A stretch of DNA of 64,000 nt, taken from NCBI GenBank assembly GCA_004194705.1, contig SADC01000707.1, positions 434,001 through 498,000 of the forward strand, written 5' to 3'. This document shows, one piece after another, positions 22,396 through 34,159 of this stretch (positions are counted from its first letter, which is position 1; each line of letters opens with the position of its first letter). The notes beneath the pieces are model-generated. The model saw nothing but the letters and a program-made list of their open reading frames with translations, was not told the origin of the DNA and ran no database searches. Position numbers and translations under genes: made by a program. This stretch comes from Ditylenchus dipsaci. Its lineage: Eukaryota > Nematoda > Chromadorea > Rhabditida > Anguinidae.

Positions 22396-25300
22396 CTGCA
22401 ATATTAATACAGTCAACAGTTACAATAATGCACACCACTTTTAGTGGTTTTTGCTGGATGTTTTCGATGGTTTTTCAATAACTAAAAGATTTTGGCATAA
22501 ATACTTGCAGATTTCAGTATAAAATCATCCGGTTTTTTAAAAGGGCATCATTACATGAGATTAATTTCAGTGTTGGCAATTTGAATCAATGATTCAAATA
22601 AAAAACGCGATTTCGCGCTTTTGTCACGATTCAAATTAGCTATATTCAAATTGAAATATGTTTTTTTGGTGTAATTCGAATCACAGCTAATTTGAATCAT
22701 TGCCCTTTTAGTGATTCAAATTTATTTGTGTAATTTGAATCACAGCTAATTTGAATCATTGCCCTTTTAGTGATTCAAATTTATTTGTGTAATTTGAATC
22801 ACAGCTAATTTGAATCATTGCCTTTTAGTGATTCAAATTTATTTGTGTAATTTGAATCACAGCTAATTTGAATCATTGCCCTTTTAGTGATTCAAATTTA
22901 TTTGTGTAATTTGAATCACAGCTAATTTGAATCATCGCTTTCAGTGATTAAAGTTTATTTGTCTAATTTGAATCACAGCTGATTTGATTCTCGACACGAA
23001 ATCAATTACTTTAAAAATTTTTGTGTGAAATTCAAGGTGGCCAAAGACCAGATGGCTCAGGACCCACTCCGGAACGGCCAAAAGGCCAAAGTTTTTGGTT
23101 TTTTCGGGGGGTTGTCTGGGGGGAGTAAACTTTTTGCGAAAAAGTGATTGGGCAAATCAGATTTCCAGTCCGATCGGTTAAATTGCTCAGAATTTCAGGT
23201 TTTGGTGGTTTTCAGTGCTTCAGGGTGAAATTCTGAGCAATTTAACCGATCGGACTGGAAATCTGATTCGCCCAATCACTTTTCGCAAAAATTTTACTCC
23301 CCCCCCCCCCCCAGACGAACCCCGAAAAAACCAAAAATTTTGGCCTTTCGGGCGTTCCGGAGTGGGTCCTGAGCCATCTGGTCTTTGGCCACCTTGAATT
23401 TCACACAAAAAATTTTAAAGTAATTGATTTCGTGTCGAGAATCAAATTAGCTGTGATTCAAATTAGACAAATAAATTATAATCACTGAAAGCGATGATTC
23501 AAATTAGCTGTGATTCAAATTACACAAATAAATTTAAATCACTAAAAGGGCAATGATTCAAATTTATTTTGACCAAATAAATTTGAACGTAATTTAAATC
23601 ACAGCCATATTTTTCCCGCAAAGATTCAAATTACGAAAATGATTCAAATTGCCATCACTGATTAAATTGTAAAAACAAAAAAGATTAGAGTAAATAATAG
23701 GCCGAGAAATTCGGGTAATTTCACACGGAACTTGAACTTCTGTACGGATTTTTCAAAACGAGGACTAGAATTTAATTTTAGGTATGGTTTTGTAAGAAAC
23801 TCAAGTTGAAAAATCCGTACAGAAGTTCAATGATTTGTTTGTTCAATGATTTGAGTTCCGGGCACCACCTCTTATTAGCGTGGGCATGTCCTTTAAAGTA
23901 ATTTTTTGAGTAACAGTAATCCGGTCAATTTACCAAAAACGAGATACCGTATTCTCTCTAATAGAACCACATGTGGTTCTAATTTTTCAACCCTCTCAAG
24001 ATATCCAAGCATTGCATACGCATTAATTCTTTATTTGCCACAAGTGCTGTGAATCTTAGAATTGCGTGATTCAGGCACTATTCTTGTGGTTCGGGAACAT
24101 CAGTGGTTCATTTACATTAGTAGTTCAGGCAGATTAATCTTTCGAGTGCGTTAATAGTTAGGGCAGATCATCCACCCTACTTGTTAAGCCCCCTACTTTA
24201 TCTCGCCTACCCTCGCCTATCCCTGCCTACCCTCGCTTATCCTCGCCCACCCTCGCCTATCCTCGACTACAAATGTAGTTTTGGATTCATTCAAAATTTG
24301 AATTTGAGAACAAACTTTTTGAAAACTATGAGATTTAAAAAATGCGCGAATTTAAAAAAAAATTGTGATTGCATTTGGAAAATTGGAAATCCACTTTTCA
24401 CTTTCAAAGGGCAAAATCTCAATTTTTTCACATTAATTCTCAAATCTAATTGCGAAAGGTATTCCACCATTGAAAGAGCTTTCGAATGAGTATAAATATG
24501 CAAATAAAAATATTACACTAATTAAAAATTTTCATTTGTGACCAAATGGGCACTCATAAGATCAACCCTGAAAACCACCATTTTTCACTTTCAAGGGCGA
24601 AATCTCAATTTTTTCACAGCAATCTTCAAATCTGATTGCAAGAGGTCCTCCGCCATTGAAAGCGCTTTCAAATGAGTAAAAACATGCAAATAAAAATATT
24701 ACACTAATTAAAAAAATTTCTTTGTGACCAAACATGTGCTCAAATGAGTTAAACCACCGACCCACCCATCTCAAATACTATATAAGATGGGTCCTCAAAA
24801 GTTAGCAGAAATTGGACTTGAACACAAATGCGTTACCCACAGACACAGTACAAATACTATATAGAGATTTATTGTGAAAAACATTCTAGAAAAGTAAAAA
24901 AAAAAGTTATAAAAAATTGATTTACAGAATATTTGTGTCAATTTCGAAAAATAGCTGGAATTTTTGAGACACCGTGCACCTTATAATTTTACAAACACAT
25001 TCACTCGCAATTCGGCTTGCAACAAAAAAATTATTAGCAACTTTAATTTACGTGTTTATGCTTAATAAAGAGCTTAGAATTTTAACTTTAGGGTTTCGAA
25101 AAGATATCTGAGAAAAATTTGCAAAAAAAATTGGGCTTGAACACTAACATTCACCAAAAATCGAGGCTGAAATCTACCATCTCCAATTTAAAGGGACTTA
25201 GAAACTTTTTTTTGTATCCATTTTAATTTTACACTTTTGTACTTAAAAAAGAGCTAAGACGTTTAATTTTAGGGTTCCGAAAATATATCCGGCATGAGTT

Positions 25301-28300
25301 CACGAAAACTGGCCAAAAATTAGACTTAAACCCAAAAATCCACCAAAAATCCAGACCAAAATCCACCATTTCCAGTTTGAAGGGACTTAGAAACTTTTTT
25401 TAAAGCCACTTCAATTTCAGAACTTTGTGCTTAAAAGAGAGCTAAGATGTTGAATTTGAGGGTTCTGAAAAGATATCCGGCATGAGTTCACAAAAACTCG
25501 CCGAAAATTGGTCTTAAAAACAAAAGTGGCGACGGGCAGACACATGACAAATACTATATAAAGATTTAATTTTAAAATTGTCACCTGCGGGTTTGAAGTC
25601 AGGAGTGATCACTTTAGTGATGTCCACGCATGGAGCATAAGCCGTGATTACAAGTGTACCAGGTGCTTTGACCACTCCAAAGTCCTCCACCTGAGTGGCC
25701 ATGCTCAGAGAGTCCTTGCCACCATCCACAGCTACCCCCAGTTCAGCCATCAGTGCACACATTGCATCACACGCAGCTACTAGACGGGTCCCTTCTTCAG
25801 GTAGTTTGGCAGCCCACATCCAATTGCCACTGCATTTAACATCCTGTAACCTTTTTATAAATAATTATATTTCCTAAGCATTCCCACCTCAATGCATGTG
25901 ATTGGAGCGAAAACCAGGTTTGTGAGTGCCTCTCCCACCGACATTCTAGCGCCTACACCTGGATTCACCAAGCCTTTGACAGGCTGTTCACCCAGAGCTA
26001 CAGCTGCCCCCAGCTTTTCCCAGTACGACAGGGCCACCACGCCTACATCCGCCAGAGGGTGTGTAGTGGGCTAAAAATCGTAGAAGGTTAATTATATTAA
26101 TTTTATTACCTGACTGAAAAACCAGAGTATCGTTTTTCTCAAAGTATCCCTTTTCTAGGTTCAAATGGACGAAAGTCTGTTTTTAGATATAAAAGTTACT
26201 CAAATTGGAAGAGATATAACTATGGCCATGTGGAGATTAAATTTAATTAAAATAGAGCTAGTTTTCAATAGACTCGGACTACACGAAGGACCTGAACAAG
26301 TGAGACAATTAACGGAGTTCAGTGAAACATTTTGCAAAGATGAAAACAAAAGAAAAAAGGTCCACTTCTACTAGAAGCTGTAAAAACATTTTAAATGATG
26401 ACTTAACACTAGGTTAGTTAGAAATGTATACTATAAAGAAGTGAATTTTTGTTTTAGAATAGTCAGGTTGCAGACGCCCATATTAGAAACCATATTTTGA
26501 GAAACAAAACATTTGTTCGTATGCTTGGTCCCCCTATGGATTTTGGCAATTTTTGCCTTTTTCAACAAGCTAGTCAGAATTTTGATTTCAATACGGGCGT
26601 CTACAACCTGACTTCTTTAAACTACTAAAATTGAAATTCAAATATGCCTTGAAATACCTTAAACATTCCTTTGTTAAATATGTTTCTCAGAAACGATCCA
26701 ATTAAAACGGCACCATGATTATACCTTGCCAGACGCCAGAAAAGCCTTAGAGAAATACTACTCGTCTGTTGATTCTTCCTTAACTGAGACCCTTAAAGAA
26801 GAAGCATTGATTACTCTCACTAAAGAACTTTCCGTTGTTTTTGAATATCCGAAAGAGCACCTGATGGACAAAAGAACAGTTAAAAAGTATGTTAAAAACA
26901 GACTATCTGGTATATCTGAAAGACAAAACTATCAGTGGAATAATCCTGAAGCATTAAGCTGTATCGTTAAATACCTTGAAAAAAAGCACGCGCAATTAGT
27001 TGGGATTGTCGTCGACGATAATAAAATGCAAAGTTCCCTAGCTAATCAGCTTGCTATTGTGTTTAAAATTGATAAAATGCCTTTATCCACATTAACGCAC
27101 AAGCTTATGACACCTGATACCTGCTCATTACAGCAATCAGTGATTTCAAAATTAAATATTTTGCCTCCAGCCGAGAAAAATGCGAGGTTAGAAAACACAG
27201 TAGCAGAAGCTGTAGAAGAGCAGAACTATATGTTTAAAAATGCTAACGAAATAGATCGAAAAAGAATACTTACAAGGGAACCGTTTGAAATGTACGATTC
27301 GATTCGAATATTCTGACAAAGCCATCTTGTAGAGCATAGTTGATTTACTATATAGAATTTCAATATTTTTTCCCCACAGACAGAAAAAATTGAATCTGGA
27401 GAGTCGAGAAAGATCAAGCCAAAACTGCCATGGTCCCCCCTGTAGATTCTTAAAAACGTATTTGTTTATAATCCATCCTTGATATGGTGACACCGCCAAA
27501 AGATCGATACTTAGCAGGGTCTGACACTATTTTAAACACATATATATCTGGAAAAAAAGTGTCAGACCCAGTTAGGAATCGAAAATTTAGGTGTCACTGT
27601 ATGAAGGCTTGCCTGTAGAAAATTTGTTTTTGAAAATCCACAGGGGGGGACCATGGCAGTTTTGGCTTGATCTTTCTCGACTCTCCAGATTCGATTTTTT
27701 CTGTCTGTGGGGAAAAAATATTGAAATTCTATATAGTAAATCAACTATGCTCTACAAGATGGCTTTGTCAGAATTTTCGAATCGAATCGTACAGTTCAAA
27801 CGGTTCCCTTGTTAGGGTGACAAAAAGAGCAAAATTGCCAGAAATTCAAGAGCTCACAGTCACTCTGAATAGTGATTTTGCTAAGCAACAACATTTAAGT
27901 AAGCGACTGGAAACTTGCTGTTTGGCAAAAAATTAATTTCACACTATTAGAGAAAAAATGGTAATCACAACTATATTAAGATCGGCTGTACGCATTGATG
28001 AAAACAATCGAGCCGATATCTCTGCCAACCATGCGCAAAATTCTGAAATCGGGAGGAACCTCTTTTTCGAGATGGAAATGCAGATGGCAGCTTCAAGTTT
28101 ACTCAGACATGCTTTAGAAACTGGCTTAAGATATGACTTCTATCCGGTTGAAGAAGACCCCGGCAAGTTAATATATGTAATATATATGGCACAAATTTTT
28201 CGGTATTTTTATGAACCTCCTTTTTTAGTGATTGGGTGGAGGAGGGGGATTTATAAATGAAACAATGCAGTCTATGCCTTTGCTAATTGGCACAAAAATT

Positions 28301-31300
28301 CTGGCCTTAATTATTTCGCGTCTTAATTTCTGTTTTCAGAAATAAAAAGAAGGCGTGTTTCGGCACAGGCAGCAAGAAGTTTAAAAAATTAAACCCTGAC
28401 AAAGCAAGATTCAAGACTAAGTTGTGCTGATTTCAGAAAATTGTTTTGAATCAGATTTATACAATAAAGATTTCGTTGCAACTATGAATTATAGATTATG
28501 AATAATTGTAAATTACCCAACACACTGCTGCTGCACAATCAGCCCTGTTACTGACCTATCAACTTTGCTTGTCAGGAAACGTTTGCAGGCAACACTTGGT
28601 AGACGGAGAACTCGCTCTAGGCTGACTCTAGAGTTAATGGCTTGGTTGGGTAGAATGGATGCGGAGGAGCAGGATTGCCGGAAGTTAGGTTAAAGGTCTA
28701 AAATTAATGATAAAACAATCAGGATTGTATTAAATTTTGACCGTAAAATTTATTTTTATTTTTTTTTGGCCACCGAATCCTGAATTTTGCCCGTAGATTT
28801 CTGGTATTTGTATCTATTTCAACTAATTTTTTGGATGTTTATGGGCATGAAACTTGCTAGAAAATGTAGCCTGACTATACCCTGTGTGTCTTGCTCAAAA
28901 ACCGTTTTTAAGCACTTTTAAGGCCTTTTTTCTATTGTTCTATCGTGTTTTCTATCATTCTAAGGGCCTAAACTGGCATTAAAAGCGCGTAAAACCGGTT
29001 TTTGGGCAAGACACACAGGGTGTACTTAAGCGAAAACGTTTTGAAGATGCGGACGACATTTTTCAAGAAAACATTTTGGTAAAATTTTTCAACTATTGTT
29101 CCCTCAAAGCAAACGGCCAAAATTTTTGTCAAAAGTTTTTTGGCGCTACTTTGATATACACTGTCCTTCCCCTGCCGCCCCCCCCCCCCCCCCCCCCCAA
29201 TTAACTACTTTGATATACCCCCCCCCTTCGCAAAAATAGACTTTTTAGGAGTGGTCAAAAATCATTTTTAAAGGGCCATGGCCACGCGTTTCGGATTGTC
29301 TCCCGAGAATTCAAAATTTTGCCTAATCGTTAAACTTCTATACGGAATTTTCAACTTTGTTTCTAGCAAAACAAGGAAAAAAACTAGCAAAACCTAGAAT
29401 TTAATTTTAGGTATAGTTGTGTTAGAAAACACGTTTAAAATCCGTATAGAAGTTGAATGATTCGCAAATTTTTTTGAATTAGCGGGGGATAGCCGTTGTC
29501 GGAGACGGCAATGGCCCTTTAAGTAATGTACACATCACAAATGCACAGTCAGAAGTTTTTAAAAATATGGAGGTGGACTGTTAAGACACAAATTTTGAGC
29601 TTCACCTTTGGTTCCCTTTCAGCGATTTGCTCCAAGTCCAAGTCAACGGGATATTGTGCTTGAGAATCTCCTCCAAAGCCAGTCAGCACCACCCGACCAT
29701 CGCCAGTGACCTGTCCGACCACACTCAGAGAGCATCGTTCCCTGTCTGCAATCTTCTGCATCAGATCTCTTTTAGTCGGGTCCAACAGGATGGCGTCACT
29801 TTCCTGGTACTCAGCTCCCCATAGCTCTCGCAATGTAATACTAGAATCACCCAGTTCAAAAGCATCAGCGTGGATAATGGCTCCACCTTTTTGACTTTCT
29901 GGTTGTGTACTTTCCACTATTTCTTTGAGTACATTTCCTACAAAAAAAACAAGCGTCCAACTACTGATGAAAAAGTTGAGAACTCAAACCATTTCCACCA
30001 GCTCCTTGGTCATGTATGGAAAGAATTGGATTTGCGTCAGCTCCCAATTCAGCACAAGACCTAATGAGACGATGCAGTTTCTGCTCCATCTCTGGATCAC
30101 CCCTTTGGACAGCACCATAATCTATCGCGTTCTCTCGCTTGCCTAAAAATTTGTAGGCACTAATTGTAAGAAAGACAATTCGGTTCAAAATATATGGCTG
30201 TAAGTAGCTGGAACTTAGGCTTGGCAGTTCGTTTTTTTTGAGACTTGACATTGGGATTATTTAATTTTTTGTAAGTTTGGGATTTGGGATTGCAATTTAT
30301 TAAATTTCTGGGATTCTGATATCAGAAATCTCAGAAATTCCATTTAGAATTGGGACTTTTTATAAAAAATGTGGACCGGTGGGATTTTAATTTTTGGACT
30401 TTGCATCGGTGGGATTTGGAATTGAGGTTACAAAATTTCTAAAATTCCAATCCAACTGCCAAGTCTACTGATACCTGCAACTGTTCATAATATAACAAAC
30501 CTTGGACAGCAAGTGAACTAGCCGCACCTCCACCTACACCGATTCTGTACACTGGTCCACCGATTTTCGCCACCAACTGACCCTTTTGTGGTTGCACTTT
30601 CGTGATCAGACTGTCATCAATCGAGCCGATCCCGCCAGAAAACATGATTGGTTTGATGTATTCTATTCTCTCACCCTAAGAAAACTGTAGTTTAGCATTT
30701 TTAGACCATGAAAAAGCCAAAGTACCTCTGGACTACTGTCTCCACGCTGCAATTGCATTCCAAAAGTCCTTGTAAAACCGGAAATGATGGGTTCGCCAAA
30801 TTTGTTGCCATAGTCACTAGCTCCATCACTTGCTTCCAAAAGAATCTTGACAGGAGATGATAGACTGGACGAATACTTCCACTGCTCCCTTCCCATGGCT
30901 GTTTGCAATTTGGCAGATTCAAATTCCCAACTGAGTAACCAGCCAGACCAGCGATTTCATGGGCTCCTGGAAATTGGTTATTGCAAGCAGAATTTTTTAG
31001 TAAGCATATTTACCTCTCCCAGTTGCATGGTTGTCTCGAATTCTGCCTCCCACGCCAGTAGCAGCTCCAGGAAACGGACACACACCTCAACATTTTTTGG
31101 TAAATTAATCGAAAAAGCTATGAATAGTGTCAAGACCTACCAGTTGGGAAATTGTGGGTCTCGGCCGTGTAAACTATGTGTGTTAACTGCCGTTTGGTGG
31201 TTAGTAGACTATGTCTCTGGGGTTGAGAAGAAGCCAAAATCTTGATTGGGAATCCCTTGATGGCACTGAAAAATATTAGTGGCTTTGTTAGAAGCGGATT

Positions 31301-34159
31301 TTTAAGAGGCTACTGGTTATCTAAATATAATGTCCAAAATAGGCCTTAGTCCTTTTTGTTTGAAAATTCAAGAGAGAGTGATCAAAGTATTTTATCACCA
31401 TATCTGTACTGGAAAGTGGCCAGTGGCTTCCCAAGAGTTCTGAGTATTTTGAAATAGTCACCTGCTATTGTCTGAGAAGCAAATAACATTGTTGTTGTTA
31501 GATGAAAGTTGGGTCTTTTGAATAGTTTTGAAAAGTGATTCCAGTCTTTGAACACCATCTACAACCATGTTGCCTTTGAAGAACCAGTGTCGACTATGTT
31601 CGCTGTTTGACTAAAAATATACTGGAGTGGCCTTATAGAGGGGTTTTTTCACATGGACGGTTTAAAAAAATTGTTCAATGTTTTATTTTAATAAAACTAC
31701 TTATTTGAAGTCTAATAGTTAAAGTTTTGAATGCTGGCGCCTACCGCATATAGAACATCTGGTATGCATGGTTTTTTATGCATTCAGAGCGCGCCCGAAG
31801 GGGGCGCAGGAGGCTTGAGAGTTAGAGATGCACGCACTCACTTACCTTAGACATGATTCCGAGAAGTACTCTTGATTATAAAATAAATATAGATGCTCTT
31901 TTTGCCACGGCCCGGGTTGAAAAACATGGTAAAACAGCCAAAATGATAGACATTTTATTTTTTAAGCATCTTGCCATAATAGTGGTCCCCAAGTATTCCC
32001 TTCCTCTCCCTATACAACCCCTCTTTCCTTGTAAATTTAAAAAAACGCTAATTCAAATTATGAATACTCCCCTCGTGGTTTGAAATTATTCTCTTAAAAA
32101 GTGCTTCCCACACCCGAAAACTTGTTTTCTACCGTTTAGGGCCTAATAATGCGTTATAAGTTGATGAAGTGCGATTTCGGGCATACCCAGTAAATTGAAT
32201 TCTGGTCGTAATTATTTTCTAATTTATCCTGCTTACTGTGAAGTTTCAATTCCAATATTTCAAATAACGACCATCCTATACCTTGGAAATCAGCTTTTTT
32301 TGAAATTTGGATTTCTTAGGAGATTTTCTCTGTAAGTCAGCTTAAAAAATTACATTAGCTCGGTACTTCAAAAAAAAATCAAAAACCGTGGCTAAGCAGA
32401 TACTTTTATTTCCTTTTTTCCGCTGTTTTTTTTAATTCGTGCCTTATTTAATTTTATTTATTTTTGGCTGTTCGGCGTATCTTCTTTCTCTTTTCAAACT
32501 TAGGCAAGGCTTTAGGCGCAGAGTAGGCCAACGCATATTAAGACATCCTCAAACGTGTGGCTTATAGAGCGAAAAATTCAAAAAAGTGGAAAAGGGGTTT
32601 AAGGGCTACGACCCTGGCTAACTGGGCAGTGGCCACACGCTAAAATCCACATTTATGAAATAAGTAATTCTAGATCTTTGGTGCAACAAAAGGTTGGTTC
32701 TGACCTGTGCTAAGTCAAAAAGTTCCACATCAGTGGGGTTTCGTTGAAGTCTGAATTTTTGTGGTCAACTTTTCTTCATTTCCTAAAGCATTTAAGCGAA
32801 CCTCTCTCGAAAGAATTGTAAGTAGAAGTCAAAATCAGACTGGTCCAGGGCCAAACCTAATTTTTCGTCAGCATCCCTTAGGTTTGCTTCCCATGTTCAG
32901 CATCAATAATGTCAATGACTTGGAAGCTAGCTTTCCCATCCAACTTATCTTCTTTATGTAGCATCTCGGAATTGGGCGGACTCCCGGCCAAGTATTCACA
33001 TTCAGTCATTTTATCCCCCAAGCAGTCCAGTAGAGCAAGTCTGCAGTCATCTGAAGACAGAAAAGTTTGAAATTGAGCACATTGCGCTTGAGAAGCATCG
33101 GGCGAAAGTAGGATCAGGTAGCGCTGTGATTGCTCTAGTCGCTGAATGCCCTTAATTCCAGCAGATCGGCAAGCTGACACGGCGTTTGTGGAGAAAGCAG
33201 TAGTCATAGTAGGTCTGAAATAGGACTCTAGATACAGTTAAATAAAATGAAATTAAAATTTATTTGAAAAAAGGATTTTTTCCAAACAAGAAAGTTCCAA
33301 TTGAACTTTTGATTACTGACTTTTTGACTTATTATCCTAAGCTGTAGAAAAAGTTTTTTTAAAGGGGCATCCCTGTTTTTTTCAAAAAAAGGGTTCAGAA
33401 ATTTTTTCAGAAGCATCCAAATTTTCTTGAAAATCTGATTGATCACCTTACATATAGATTTTTCTCGCCGACAATACTTTTTCAGTGAAAAATGTGAAAA
33501 ACACGATTTTTGCTTGGTCTTCCTGTAGTTGGGCGTTGCCCATCCAGAGGGCACCAGAGACCAGGTGAAATCGGGAGTATAACTCCTTATTTTTCAGTCA
33601 AATCCAACCAAATTAATCCTAGGAGCAGTTAAATTGGGGTTTGACTGTACTCGTGTTTTTTGTACTCAGCATATAGAAAAACATTGAAAACTGTTATGAC
33701 TTAACACAAATATCGATTTACATTTTACAGTTCGATAGGATTTTTTGTAAGTACTTTTGTAATTTTTTGTAAGTTTCACTAGGATCATATCTTCAAAAAC
33801 ATACCTGGGTCCTATTTCAATCATTAATTTGTGTGCAGAATGATTTTCCGCAGAATTTAACTGAGAACTTTTGTGCAAGTCCTGATGTAACACATCATGA
33901 GCCAACAACCAAAACATTTTCTTTCATTTTCATCCATAAATTTTTTCGGAGTTGTTATTTTGCTGTCCAGAAGAATGTGAAAACAAGACTCAGATGTAAC
34001 TTCAAAAATATTTTCCTGATGCTCGGCTCCGAAAATTTGTTTAGCAAGTTGTGATCTAATTTTGCAGTTGTGAAGCAGTTGCTTCTTTCTCTGAGTGCTG
34101 GAATGCAGGCGAACAACATTAGCGCTGCTAGTAGCACAAGAAGACTCGCAGGTCATCAT
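16224..34159 (-). CDS. PFAS: Phosphoribosylformylglycinamidine synthase (PFAS, FGAM synthase)
   Basis: Complete gene in 19 exons: 34159-33805, 33214-32802, 32750-32705, 31610-31462, 31265-31141, 31085-31014, 30966-30726, 30675-30501, 30142-29990, 29937-29606, 28697-28517, 26070-25888, 25843-25585, 22395-21935, 21455-21261, 20400-20053, 19735-19571, 16584-16465, 16411-16224. The coding length of about 1,387 codons compares with 1,338 in human. The enzyme converts FGAR plus glutamine and ATP to FGAM, step 4 of cytosolic purine synthesis. The order is N-terminal PurS-like domain, linker, two FGAM synthase halves, then a glutamine amidotransferase. The frame needs one extra base in exons 1, 2, 7, 11 and 12 and in the exon 15 acceptor. 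Exon 15 joins exon 16 out of phase by one. All other junctions are in phase. The start is the ATG pair at 34154-34159. Confidence 0.96.
16862..17536. repeat. Family B foldback element (675 bp)
   Basis: A long palindrome in the last-but-one large PFAS intron. The outer arms repeat CAAATCACTGATTTA / TAAATCAGTAATTTG. The inner arms repeat GAATTCCAGTC and TAAATCGCTCAGAATTC. No ORF. It is the largest intact family B copy here. Confidence 0.7.
17537..19570. other. PFAS intron sequence, repeats only
   Basis: A palindrome at about 17645-17851 (TTTTTTTCTGTTGGT with TTTTGTAGCTAAGA, and the complements ACCAACAGAAAAAAA and TCTTAGCTACAAAA). The rest is AT-rich. An open stretch at 18747-19121 overlaps inverted A/T-rich sequence and has no recognisable protein features. 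Confidence 0.45.
19785..19962. repeat. Family D palindromic element
   Basis: Arms AGCAAGGGTAGGGCAG / CTGGTCTACCCTCGCCCTTG in inverted orientation around a TTAAGACGGACTTAAA centre. It lies in the PFAS intron before exon 16. Confidence 0.55.
20401..21260. other. PFAS intron between exons 15 and 16
   Basis: No exon found. About 20655-20695 (minus strand) has TAGCGCAGTGGATTAGC, like a tRNA A box, but no B box. A family A-like block with CCCCCCTCTCTCTGAAGGGGG lies near 21050. Around 21060-21200 the blocks GAAGTCGAAGTG and CACTTCGACTTC form a short palindrome. Confidence 0.4.
22568..23660. mobile_element. hAT-like foldback element with 8-bp target duplication
   Basis: Terminal inverted repeats CAGTGTTGGCAATTTGAATC and GATTCAAATTGCCATCACTG are flanked by ATTAATTT (22560-22567) and ATTAAATT (23661-23668), 7 of 8 identical. 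CAGTG ends plus an 8-bp duplication fit hAT elements. The left arm has expanded into a tandem array, and the centre is a second palindrome (23035-23400) related to family B. No transposase. It lies in the intron between PFAS exons 13 and 14. Confidence 0.7.
22680..22980. repeat. Tandem array, about 59-bp unit, five copies
   Basis: Units read AATTTGAATCACAGCTAATT, then TGAATCATTGCCCTTTTAG and TGATTCAAATTTATTTGTGT. Early copies are almost identical and the last has diverged. The right arm of the host element (23440-23580) has only about one and a half units, so the expansion affects one arm only. Confidence 0.8.
23661..25584. other. PFAS intron with direct repeats
   Basis: About 23715-23850 is a palindrome (CTGTACGGATTTTTC / GAAAAATCCGTACAG) with a relative at 29328-29462. 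About 24045-24270 is a family E repeat ending in a CCTCGCCTAC minisatellite. Direct repeats follow: CACTTTCAA...GGGCGAAATCTCAATTTTTTC-type units at about 24385 and 24580, then two units of about 200 bp with ATATCCGGCATGAGTTCAC at about 25280 and 25470. No gene. Confidence 0.5.
25585..31610 (-). CDS. PFAS: PFAS exons 4-13: FGAM synthase domains
   Basis: Contains the diagnostic motifs in order: SNSEHSRHWFFKG (exon 4), YTAETHNFPTG (5), GGRIRDNHATGRG (6), DGASDYGNKFGEP (7), MFSGGIGS and VYRIGVGGGAASS (8), QRGDPEMEQK and IHDQGAGGNG (9), ELWGAEYQESDA (10), LTSKVDRSVTGL (11), ALGEQPVKG and EALTNLVFA (12), WMWAAKLPEEG and DGGKDSLSMA (13). These build the ATP and FGAR sites and the structural nucleotide site. 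Missing single bases lie near 30889 (exon 7), 28619 (exon 11) and 26062 (exon 12). Two introns are long because of inserted elements, and one contains a + strand gene (26165-28430). Confidence 0.95.
26455..26628. repeat. Short palindromic element in the nested gene's intron
   Basis: Ends GTCAGGTTGCAGACGCCC and GGGCGTCTACAACCTGAC are inverted repeats of each other about 170 bp apart. It lies in the putative intron 26413-26690. No clear target duplication. Confidence 0.55.
27273..27811. mobile_element. 539-bp MITE with 3-bp TTA duplication
   Basis: Inverted arms of about 190 bp start CAAGGGAACCGTTTGAA and end TTCAAACGGTTCCCTTG. TTA is present at 27270-27272 and 27812-27814. Removing the element plus one TTA (542 bp) restores the reading frame of the surrounding exon exactly, which confirms the borders. 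A TWA-type 3-bp duplication is characteristic of PIF/Harbinger elements; that assignment is an inference. No transposase. An inner pair AGGGTCTGACACT / AGTGTCAGACCC makes a second hairpin. Confidence 0.8.
28698..29605. other. PFAS intron between exons 10 and 11
   Basis: Contains two palindromes: 28883-29023, with ends CCCTGTGTGTCTTGCTCAAA and TTTGGGCAAGACACACAGGG, and about 29328-29462, with ends AACTTCTATACGGA / TCCGTATAGAAGTT. Between them is a run of C (about 29178-29200) and a second C7 run. No gene. Confidence 0.5.
31611..32704. other. PFAS intron between exons 3 and 4
   Basis: About 31740-31860 is an inverted copy of the repeat at 1465-1700 (TTACCTTAGACATGATTCCG). A family D fragment lies at about 32468-32590. 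The rest is AT-rich with no exon. Confidence 0.45.
32705..34159 (-). CDS. PFAS: PFAS exons 1-3: PurS-like domain and linker
   Basis: Exon 1 reads RKKQLLHNC, then CFHILLDSK and, after one missing base in the A-run near 33918, FWLLAHDVLH and IEIGPR. This matches the N-terminal dimerisation domain of large eukaryotic FGAM synthases. Exon 2 has TNAVSACRSAGIKGI and SQRYLILLSP, then EKLGLALDQSDFDFY after one missing base near 32888. Exon 3 is LQRNPTDVELFDLAQ. The linker positions FGAR and the ammonia channel in this family. The third exon is only 46 nt. Confidence 0.93.

Larger units (their letters stand above)
26165..28430 (+). pseudogene. Unidentified gene nested antisense in a PFAS intron, broken
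   Basis: Proposed exons: 26165-26412, 26691-28166 and 28340-28430, with a poly(A) signal AATAAA at 28463. The middle exon encodes a hydrophilic protein (DYTLPDARKALEKYY, LTKELSVVFEYP, LPPAEKNARLEN). A 539-bp transposon at 27273-27811 interrupts it; skipping the element and one TTA rejoins the same frame. A TAA at 27934-27936 follows, then the same frame stays open through FFEMEMQMAASSLLRHA to a donor AA|GTTAAT. The last exon is Lys-rich and ends FKTKLC. Exon 1 starts at ATG 26165 and needs two extra bases (an A-run near 26356 and a T-run near 26391) to reach its donor G|GTTAGT, which fits the phase of exon 2. The family is not recognised. The insertion and stop suggest a dead copy. Confidence 0.5.

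Noticed and set aside
22680..22980. Regularly spaced repeats resembling a CRISPR array
   Set aside because: The repeats are head-to-tail 59-bp units without unique spacers, inside a eukaryotic foldback element.
27591..27815. Open frame repeating the sequence of another on the opposite strand near 27188-27499
   Set aside because: Both come from the inverted arms of the 539-bp MITE.
29178..29226. Long C runs as a functional motif
   Set aside because: Poly-C and poly-G runs occur at several repeat edges in the window and may be inaccurately assembled.
16224..34159. PFAS as a pseudogene because of its frameshifts
   Set aside because: All breaks are single missing bases, conservation is high on both sides, all 19 exons and nearly all splice sites are kept, and the neighbouring genes show the same error pattern.
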